In this document: positions 1 to 5,123 of the stretch, piece after piece
Numbering within the stretch: position 1 is the first letter of the stretch
How the letters are laid out: each line of letters opens with the position of its first letter
Source of the DNA: Achromobacter sp.
GTDB taxonomy: Bacteria; Pseudomonadota; Gammaproteobacteria; Burkholderiales; Burkholderiaceae_B
Assembly (NCBI GenBank): GCA_003454835.1
Contig: DMTA01000072.1
Span: forward strand, 1 to 5,123
Direction of reading: 5' to 3'
Length of the DNA: 5,123 nucleotides
Notes under the pieces: model-generated
The model's database searches: none
What the model was told of the DNA's origin: nothing
Seen by the model: only the letters and a program-made list of their open reading frames with translations
Translations under genes and position numbers: made by a program

Positions 1-1
1 C

Positions 2-880
2 CTTCCGCCGGCTGAAGCCGCCCGCCCCGCGGCGCCGCTCCCCCCCGCAAGGGCGCGCGCCGCCTACACGGCCTCGGACCTGGCCCGCGGCCAGCGCCTC
101 TTGACCGACAACGCCATCGCCCGCCGCGACTTCGAGGAAAAGCAGAACGCCGCCCGCGAAGCCGCCGCCAACCTGCAGGGCGCCCAGGCCGCGCTGGACT
201 ACGCCAAGCTCAACCTGGGCTACACGCGCATCGAGGCCCCTGTGGACGGCCGCGTGTCGCGCGCCGAGGTCACCGTGGGCAACGTGGTCGCCGCGGGCGC
301 CGCGTCGGTGCCGCTGACCACCCTGGTGTCGGTGTCCAAGATGTACGCATCGTTCGACGTGGACGAACAAACCTTCCTGCGCTACGTGAACCCCGCCCGC
401 AACGGCCGCAATGGCGCGGTGCCGGTCGAATTGGGCCTGGCCAATGAAGACGGTTACTCGCGCACGGGCGCCGTGCAATCGGTGGACAACCGCCTGGACG
501 CCACCTCCGGCACCATCCGCGTTCGCGCCGAGTTCGACAACGCCGACGGCACCCTGCTGCCGGGCCTTTACGCCCGCATCCGTCTGGGCGGCAGCGAGCC
601 CCGCGCGGCCGTGCTGATCGACGAACGCGCCATCGGCACCGACCAGGACAAGCGCTTCGTGCTGGTGCTGGACGACAAGAATCACGCCGTCTACCGCCAG
701 GTGAAGCTGGGCGCCAATCAGGAAGGTCTGCGCGTGGTCGATTCCGGCCTGGCTGCCGGCGAGCGCATCGTCGTCAATGGCCTGCAGCGCATCCGCCCCG
801 GCGACGCCGTGACCCCGACCGTAGTCCCGATGGTTGCCGCCAAGCGCAACCCGGTCCAGACCGCCTCGGCGCAGAACTGA
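2..880 (+). CDS. mexE: RND efflux periplasmic adaptor subunit, MexE-like (5'-truncated by window edge)
   Basis: C-terminal 292 residues of a membrane-fusion (HlyD/AcrA/MexE) adaptor, which bridges the inner-membrane RND pump and the outer-membrane channel in the periplasm. The frame is open to the window edge, so the start, signal peptide, lipobox, first lipoyl half and first hairpin helix lie upstream. The family is about 400 residues, so roughly 120 are missing. The TTG at 101 falls inside the hairpin and is not a real start. Counting visible residues, an Ala/Glu-rich coiled-coil arm runs to about 73 (LARGQRLL, RRDFEEKQNAARE). It is followed by the second lipoyl half (YTRIEAPVDGRV, 74-85), then a beta-barrel domain with LDATSGTIRVRAEF (165-178) and LLPGLYARIRL. 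The membrane-proximal domain ends in GERIVVNGLQRIRPGD. The stop is TGA 878-880, 25 bases before the pump gene, so the two are probably co-transcribed. Family assignment is firm; the MexE subtype rests mainly on the MexF-like neighbour. The first ~19 codons look unreliable (see findings). Confidence 0.93.
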   Translation, partial: LPPAEAARPAAPLPPARARAAYTASDLARGQRLLTDNAIARRDFEEKQNAAREAAANLQGAQAALDYAKLNLGYTRIEAPVDGRVSRAEVTVGNVVAAGAASVPLTTLVSVSKMYASFDVDEQTFLRYVNPARNGRNGAVPVELGLANEDGYSRTGAVQSVDNRLDATSGTIRVRAEFDNADGTLLPGLYARIRLGGSEPRAAVLIDERAIGTDQDKRFVLVLDDKNHAVYRQVKLGANQEGLRVVDSGLAAGERIVVNGLQRIRPGDAVTPTVVPMVAAKRNPVQTASAQN

Positions 881-882
881 GC

Positions 883-905
883 CGACGCGTCGAACGAGAA
901 CGTTC
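883..905. repeat. Two abutting short inverted repeats filling the adaptor-pump gap
   Basis: Bases 883-892 are a perfect 10-base palindrome, CGACGCGTCG. Sharing its last base, 892-896 (GAACG) pairs perfectly with 901-905 (CGTTC) around a four-base AGAA loop, and the 3' arm ends immediately before the pump start codon. Nearly the whole gap between the adaptor stop and the pump start is therefore self-complementary. The sequence shows this directly. A role in protein binding or in controlling pump translation is inference, and short CG-rich palindromes arise easily by chance in such GC-rich DNA. Confidence 0.45.
896..900 (+). promoter_or_regulatory. Weak ribosome binding site of mexF
   Basis: GAGAA, five bases before the ATG at 906, is the only purine-rich Shine-Dalgarno-like stretch at suitable spacing. 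It supports the start at 906 over the in-frame ATG at 834, which lies inside the adaptor gene. It is a poor match to GGAGG and sits largely in the loop of the small hairpin 892-905. Translational coupling to the adaptor gene 25 bases upstream is plausible but not demonstrated. Confidence 0.45.
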
Positions 906-3900
906 ATGAATATCTCAAAATTCTTCATTGACCGGCCCATCTTCGCCGGCGTGCTGTCGATCCTGGTGCTGCTGGCGGGCCTGTTGGCCATGTTCCAACT
1001 GCCCATCTCCGAATACCCGGAAGTCGTGCCGCCGTCCGTGGTGGTGCGCGCGCAATATCCGGGCGCCAACCCCAAGGTCATCGCAGAAACCGTCGCCTCG
1101 CCGCTGGAAGAATCCATCAACGGCGTCGAAGACATGCTGTACATGCAGTCGCAGGCCAACAGCGACGGCAACCTGACGCTGACGGTCAACTTCAAGCTGG
1201 GCGTGGACCCGGACAAGGCGCAGCAGCTCGTGCAGAACCGCGTGTCGCAGGCGCTTCCGCGCCTGCCGCCGGACGTGCAGCGCCTGGGCGTGACCACGGC
1301 CAAGAGCTCGCCCACGCTGACGCTGGTCGTGCACCTGATCTCGCCCAATGACCGCTACGACATCACCTACCTGCGCAACTACGCGATCCTGAACGTCAAG
1401 GACCGCCTGTCGCGCATCACCGGCGTGGGCGAAGTGACCGTGTGGGGCTCGGGCAACTACTCCATGCGCGTGTGGCTCGATCCGCAAAAGGTCGCGCAGC
1501 GCGGCATGACCGCATCCGAAGTCGTCAACGCGATCCGCGAACAGAACGTGCAGGTGGCGGCCGGCGTGATCGGCGCCTCGCCCACGCAGGGCGACGTGCC
1601 GCTGCAATTGAACGTGAACGCGCGCGGCCGCCTGCAGACCGAAGAAGAGTTCCGCGACATCATCCTGAAGACCTCGCCGGACGGCGCCGTGACGCACCTG
1701 TCCGACGTCGCCCGCGTGGAACTGGACGCCCAGGAATACGGCCTGCGTTCGCTCTTGAACAACAAGCAGGCGGTCGGCATGGGCATCATGCAGTCGCCCG
1801 GCGCCAACGCGCTGGACGTGTCCAGCCAGGTGCGCGCCGCCATGACCGAGCTGGCGCAGGACTTCCCGCCGGGCGTGGAATACCGCATCGAATACGACCC
1901 CACGCAATTCGTGCGCTCTAGTATCGAGGCCGTCGTGCATACCCTGCTCGAGGCCATCGCGCTGGTCGTGCTGGTCGTGATCTTGTTCCTGCAGACCTGG
2001 CGCGCGTCCATCATCCCGCTGCTGGCGGTGCCCGTGTCCATCGTCGGCACGTTCGCGCTGCTGCTGATGTTCGGCTACTCCATCAACGCGCTGTCGCTGT
2101 TCGGCATGGTGCTGGCCATCGGGATCGTGGTGGACGACGCCATCGTGGTCGTCGAAAACGTCGAGCGCAACATCGCGGCCGGCTTGAGTCCACGCGATGC
2201 GACCTATCGCGCCATGCGCGAAGTCAGCGGTCCCATCATCGCCATCGCGCTGACGCTGTGCGCCGTGTTCGTGCCGCTTGCCTTCATGACGGGCCTGACC
2301 GGCCAGTTCTACAAGCAGTTCGCCATGACCATCGCCATCTCGACGGTGATCTCGGCCTTCAACTCGCTGACCCTGTCGCCCGCCCTGTCGGCCCTGCTGC
2401 TCAAGAGCCACCACGACAAGCCCGACTGGCTGACCCGCGGCATGAACCGCGTCTTCGGCCGCTTCTTCAACTGGTTCAACAATATGTTCGGCCGCGCGTC
2501 CGAGTCCTACGGCACGGGCGTGGCCAGCGTCATCCGCCGCAAGGCCGGCGCGATGGGCGTCTATGCGGTGCTGGTCGCCGCCACCATCGGCGTGTCGTAC
2601 CTGGTGCCAGGCGGCTTCGTGCCCGCGCAGGACAAGCAATACCTGATCGGCTTCACGCAGTTGCCCAACGGCGCCTCGCTGGACCGCACCGAAGACGTGA
2701 TCCGCCGCATGAGCGACATCGCCCTGAAGGAACCCGGCGTTCAATCCGCCATCGCCTTCCCCGGCCTGTCCATCAACGGCTTCACCAACAGCTCCAGCGC
2801 CGGCATCGTGTTCGTCACGCTCAAGCCCTTTGGCGAACGCAACAGCGCCGAGCTCTCGGGCAACGCCATCGCAGCCTCACTGAACCAGAAGTTTGCCGCC
2901 ATCCAGGACTCGTTCATCGCCGTGTTCCCGCCCCCGCCCGTCATGGGCCTGGGCACGCTCGGCGGCTTCAAGCTCCAGCTGGAAGACCGCTCGGCCCTCG
3001 GCTATGCCGAACTGGACAAGGCCAAGCAGGCCTTCCTGGAAAAGGCGCGCCAGACGCCGGAACTGGGCCCCACGTTCTCCAGCTACGAGATCAACGTGCC
3101 GCAGCTCGACGTGGACCTGGACCGCGTCAAGGCCAAGCAGCTTGGCGTGCCGGTGACCGAAGTCTTCGACACCATGCAGATCTACCTGGGCTCCATGTAC
3201 GTCAACGACTTCAACCGCTTTGGCCGCGTCTTCCAGGTTCGCGCACAGGCTGATGCGCCCTTCCGCGCCCACGCCGACGACATCCTGCAACTGAAGACCC
3301 GCAACGCCGCCGGCGACATGGTCCCGCTGTCCTCGCTGGTCACCGTCAAGCAGACCTTCGGCCCCGAAATGGTCGTGCGCTACAACGGCTACACCGCCGC
3401 CGACATCAACGGCGGTCCGGCGCCCGGCTACTCGTCCGACCAGGCGCAGGCCGCCGCCGAGCGCGTCGCCGCCGAAACCCTGCCGCGTGGCGTCAAGTTC
3501 GAATGGACCGACCTCACCTACCAGCAGATCCTGGCGGGCAACGCCGGCCTGTGGGTATTCCCCATCAGCGTCCTGCTCGTCTTCCTGGTGCTGGCCGCGC
3601 TGTACGAAAGCCTGACCCTGCCGCTCGCTGTGATTCTCATCGTGCCGATGAGCATCCTGGCCGCGCTCACCGGCGTCTACCTCACCGGCAACGACAACAA
3701 CATTTTCACGCAGATCGGCCTGATGGTGCTGGTGGGGCTATCCGCGAAGAACGCGATCCTGATCGTCGAATTCGCAAGAGAGCTTGAGATGAACGGCCGC
3801 ACGCCGCTCGAAGCCGCCATCGAAGCCAGCCGCCTGCGCCTGCGTCCCATCCTGATGACGTCCATCGCGTTCATCATGGGCGTCGTGCCGCTGGTGCTGT

Positions 3901-4121
3901 CCTCCGGCGCCGGTTCCGAGATGCGCCACGCCATGGGTGTCGCCGTGTTCTTCGGCATGCTCGGCGTGACCCTGTTCGGCCTGTTCCTCACGCCGGTGTT
4001 CTACGTCCTGCTGCGCTCGCTCGGCGGCAAGAAGCTGCACTCCGCCGCGCCGCATGAAGCGCCCGTCTGCGTGCCGCACCTCGACCCGAACGCGCCGCCC
4101 GCCCCGCAACACCACACGTAA
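906..4121 (+). CDS. mexF: RND/HAE1 family multidrug efflux pump, inner-membrane permease, MexF-like
   Basis: Complete proton-driven drug exporter of the AcrB/MexF (HAE1) family, 1071 residues; MexF is about 1060. The ATG at 906 gives the canonical N-terminus MNISKFFIDRPIFAGVLSIL, where RND pumps begin. The upstream in-frame ATG at 834 would add 24 Arg/Pro-rich residues read from adaptor sequence and is rejected. TM1 is about 10-30, followed by the first periplasmic porter/docking region (31-338), TM2-6 (about 340-500) and an amphipathic linker. TM7 (about 548-566) precedes the second periplasmic region (to about 870), and TM8-12 (about 878-1036) follow. The proton relay is intact: Asp410-Asp411 in GIVVDDAIVVVENVER (TM4) and Lys948 in GLSAKNAILIVEFA (TM10). 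FPGLSINGFTNSSSAG (618-633) occupies the switch-loop region. The close MexF resemblance suggests chloramphenicol, fluoroquinolone or trimethoprim export, but that is inference. The cytoplasmic end carries an unusual Pro/His-rich tail (about 1040-1071). No frameshift or missing key residue was seen. Confidence 0.97.
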   Translation: MNISKFFIDRPIFAGVLSILVLLAGLLAMFQLPISEYPEVVPPSVVVRAQYPGANPKVIAETVASPLEESINGVEDMLYMQSQANSDGNLTLTVNFKLGVDPDKAQQLVQNRVSQALPRLPPDVQRLGVTTAKSSPTLTLVVHLISPNDRYDITYLRNYAILNVKDRLSRITGVGEVTVWGSGNYSMRVWLDPQKVAQRGMTASEVVNAIREQNVQVAAGVIGASPTQGDVPLQLNVNARGRLQTEEEFRDIILKTSPDGAVTHLSDVARVELDAQEYGLRSLLNNKQAVGMGIMQSPGANALDVSSQVRAAMTELAQDFPPGVEYRIEYDPTQFVRSSIEAVVHTLLEAIALVVLVVILFLQTWRASIIPLLAVPVSIVGTFALLLMFGYSINALSLFGMVLAIGIVVDDAIVVVENVERNIAAGLSPRDATYRAMREVSGPIIAIALTLCAVFVPLAFMTGLTGQFYKQFAMTIAISTVISAFNSLTLSPALSALLLKSHHDKPDWLTRGMNRVFGRFFNWFNNMFGRASESYGTGVASVIRRKAGAMGVYAVLVAATIGVSYLVPGGFVPAQDKQYLIGFTQLPNGASLDRTEDVIRRMSDIALKEPGVQSAIAFPGLSINGFTNSSSAGIVFVTLKPFGERNSAELSGNAIAASLNQKFAAIQDSFIAVFPPPPVMGLGTLGGFKLQLEDRSALGYAELDKAKQAFLEKARQTPELGPTFSSYEINVPQLDVDLDRVKAKQLGVPVTEVFDTMQIYLGSMYVNDFNRFGRVFQVRAQADAPFRAHADDILQLKTRNAAGDMVPLSSLVTVKQTFGPEMVVRYNGYTAADINGGPAPGYSSDQAQAAAERVAAETLPRGVKFEWTDLTYQQILAGNAGLWVFPISVLLVFLVLAALYESLTLPLAVILIVPMSILAALTGVYLTGNDNNIFTQIGLMVLVGLSAKNAILIVEFARELEMNGRTPLEAAIEASRLRLRPILMTSIAFIMGVVPLVLSSGAGSEMRHAMGVAVFFGMLGVTLFGLFLTPVFYVLLRSLGGKKLHSAAPHEAPVCVPHLDPNAPPAPQHHT

Positions 4122-4143
4122 GCCGACAGAGAAAGCGTAGCCA

Positions 4144-4175
4144 GCGCGTCCCGTCCGAGATCGACCGGGACGCGC
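4144..4175. repeat. Perfect 10-bp GC-rich hairpin between pump and channel genes
   Basis: GCGCGTCCCG (4144-4153) is exactly reverse-complementary to CGGGACGCGC (4166-4175), separated by a 12-base loop. It lies 22 bases after the pump stop codon and ends five bases before the purine-rich ribosome binding site of the channel gene. No T-run follows either arm (downstream on the plus strand is GCCAAAGAGAAA), so it is not a classic intrinsic terminator. Plausible roles, all inferred, are stabilising the 3' end of the upstream message, partly attenuating the channel gene, or serving as a protein-binding site. Confidence 0.7.
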
Positions 4176-4180
4176 GCCAA

Positions 4181-4187
4181 AGAGAAA
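4181..4187 (+). promoter_or_regulatory. Ribosome binding site of the outer-membrane channel gene
   Basis: The purine run AGAGAAA ends seven bases before the ATG at 4195, and is the only Shine-Dalgarno-like sequence near it. It supports the chosen start, which also gives a proper lipoprotein signal peptide. It lies just outside the 3' arm of the 4144-4175 hairpin, so the folded structure should leave it accessible. Confidence 0.5.
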
Positions 4188-4194
4188 CGTCATC

Positions 4195-5123
4195 ATGATC
4201 AAAAGACTGACCCGAGGATCCGCCCTGCTTGCCATGCTGCTCGTGCTGGCCGGCTGCGCGGTGGGTCCCACCTACCAGCGTCCCACGGCAGACACGCCCG
4301 CCGCCTTCAAGGAAGCCGCCCTGCCCGCATCCGAGGCCGGCACCTGGAAGCCCGCCGAACCCTCCGAGGACGCCCTGCGGGGCGCCTGGTGGAAGGTCTT
4401 CAACGACGAAGGCCTGAACCAGCTTGAAGAGGAAGCCCAGCGCGCCAACCAGGACCTGCAGGCCGCCGCCGCCCGCCTCACCCAGGCCCGCGCCCTGCAA
4501 CGCGAAGCCCGCTCCGGTTTCTTCCCCAGCCTGGACGCTGGTTTCGGTCCCAACCGCCAACGTCCCTCGGCCGTATCCCAAGGCCTGCCCGACGGCACGT
4601 CGACTTCGCCCGTCACCACCTGGCGCGCGCAAGGCACCGTCTCGTACGAAGCCGACCTCTTCGGCCGCGTCGCATCGACAGTGGACGCCGCCACCGCCGA
4701 CGCCCAACAAAGCGAAGCGCTCTACCGCTCCGTCCTGCTCGCCCTGCAAGCCGACGTCGCCACCACCTACTTCCTGGTTCGCGAACAGGACGCCGAATCG
4801 CGCCTGTACCACCAGACCGTCAAGCTGCGCACCGACACGCTGCAACTCATCCAGCGCCGTTACGACGCCGGCGACATCAGTGAACTCGACCTCGCACGCG
4901 CCAAGGCAGAACTCGCCTCCGCGCAATCCGAAGCCCTCGGCATCGACCGCCGCCGCGCCACCGCCGAACACGCGCTGGCCGTCCTGCTGGGCCGAGCCCC
5001 GTCCGAATTCACCATGCCGCCGCAGCCCATCGAGAAGATCGCGCTGACCATCCCCGCCGGCCTGCCCTCCACGCTGCTCGAACGCCGCCCCGACATCGCC
5101 GCCGCCGAACGCGCCATGGCCGC
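4195..5123 (+). CDS. RND efflux outer-membrane channel lipoprotein, NodT/OprM/OprN family (3'-truncated by window edge)
   Basis: N-terminal 309 residues of a TolC-like outer-membrane factor, the exit duct of the tripartite pump. The reading frame has no stop and runs off the window; family members are about 470-500 residues, so about a third is missing. The start MIKRLTRG leads into a hydrophobic signal peptide with lipobox LAGC, predicting cleavage before and lipidation of Cys21. Ala at +2 fits outer-membrane sorting. CAVGPTYQRP (21-30) is the typical NodT-family mature N-terminus. The first OEP repeat includes AWWKVFNDEGLNQL (64-77), a long Ala/Gln/Arg-rich alpha-barrel helix (78-108), the strand-turn region FFPSLDAGFG (109-118), VSYEADLFGRV (149-159), and a second coiled helix with RRYDAGDISELDLARAKAEL (221-240). 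LLERRPDIAAAERAM (294-308) opens the second OEP repeat. It lies 73 bases after the pump gene on the same strand, so it is probably its dedicated partner. Context suggests OprN/OprC; sequence alone does not fix the subtype. Confidence 0.95.
   Translation, partial: MIKRLTRGSALLAMLLVLAGCAVGPTYQRPTADTPAAFKEAALPASEAGTWKPAEPSEDALRGAWWKVFNDEGLNQLEEEAQRANQDLQAAAARLTQARALQREARSGFFPSLDAGFGPNRQRPSAVSQGLPDGTSTSPVTTWRAQGTVSYEADLFGRVASTVDAATADAQQSEALYRSVLLALQADVATTYFLVREQDAESRLYHQTVKLRTDTLQLIQRRYDAGDISELDLARAKAELASAQSEALGIDRRRATAEHALAVLLGRAPSEFTMPPQPIEKIALTIPAGLPSTLLERRPDIAAAERAMA

Noticed and set aside
101..103. TTG as a possible start of a short adaptor
   Set aside because: It encodes an internal Leu of the coiled-coil hairpin (GQRLLTDNAIARRDF). 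Conserved adaptor sequence continues upstream of it in the same frame with no stop.
834..905. Upstream in-frame ATG that would extend the pump by 24 residues
   Set aside because: It lies inside the adaptor gene, has no good ribosome binding site, and would add an Arg/Pro-rich segment before the conserved RND N-terminus MNISKFFIDRPIFA, which begins at 906.
1917..1922. TCTAGT site with two less-favoured Ser codons inside the pump gene, resembling an XbaI/SpeI joining scar
   Set aside because: It encodes FVRSSIEAVVHT, closely matching the natural family sequence here, and the flanking composition is unchanged. A chance hexamer is the simplest explanation.
915..2744. 609-codon antisense open reading frame opposite the pump gene
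   Set aside because: It is a compositional shadow. The coding strand has strong G/C third positions, which removes stops from the opposite frame. The product is a His/Gly/Arg/Gln-rich low-complexity string with no recognisable domain, and the plus-strand gene is unambiguous.
4144..4180. Rho-independent terminator after the pump gene
   Set aside because: The hairpin is strong, but no T-run follows on the plus strand and no T-run lies beyond the other arm on the minus strand. The channel gene follows at once on the same strand, consistent with one operon.
3988..4971. 327-codon antisense open reading frame across the pump end, the gap and the channel gene
   Set aside because: Gly/Ala/Arg-rich with no recognisable fold, and it crosses the end of one convincing gene, an intergenic gap and the start of another. 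It is the same GC-driven shadow effect.

Overview
The window carries three consecutive plus-strand genes of one tripartite RND multidrug efflux operon. It holds the 3' part of a periplasmic adaptor gene (MexE-like), a complete inner-membrane RND/HAE1 pump gene (MexF-like, 1071 residues) and the 5' part of an outer-membrane channel lipoprotein gene (NodT/OprM/OprN family). The adaptor and channel genes are cut by the window edges. The high GC content, strong G/C preference at third codon positions and MexEF-OprN-type proteins suggest a GC-rich betaproteobacterium. From memory of family sequences I would guess Burkholderiales/Alcaligenaceae (Achromobacter or Bordetella-like), but the window holds no marker gene to confirm it.

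Layout: 2-880 is the adaptor, C-terminal 292 residues, with the true start upstream of the window. 881-905 is a 25-base gap made almost entirely of two small inverted repeats. 906-4121 is the pump. 4122-4194 is a 73-base gap with a strong GC-rich hairpin just before the ribosome binding site of the next gene. 4195-5123 is the channel, N-terminal 309 residues, still open at the window end.

How they work together: in this family the pump is a trimer driven by proton flux through an Asp-Asp/Lys relay in the inner membrane. It passes substrates through the adaptor ring to the outer-membrane trimer and out of the cell. The conserved relay residues, switch-loop region, adaptor hairpin and lipobox are all present, so the pump looks functional. 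By family, the closest named systems are MexEF-OprN (Pseudomonas) and BpeEF-OprC/CeoAB-OpcM (Burkholderia), which export chloramphenicol, fluoroquinolones and trimethoprim. Any substrate for this copy is inference.

This is an ordinary, well-known kind of locus. I found no previously undescribed system. The points worth a second look are the two intergenic structured elements, a His/Pro-rich tail on the pump, and a noisy-looking first ~55 bases.
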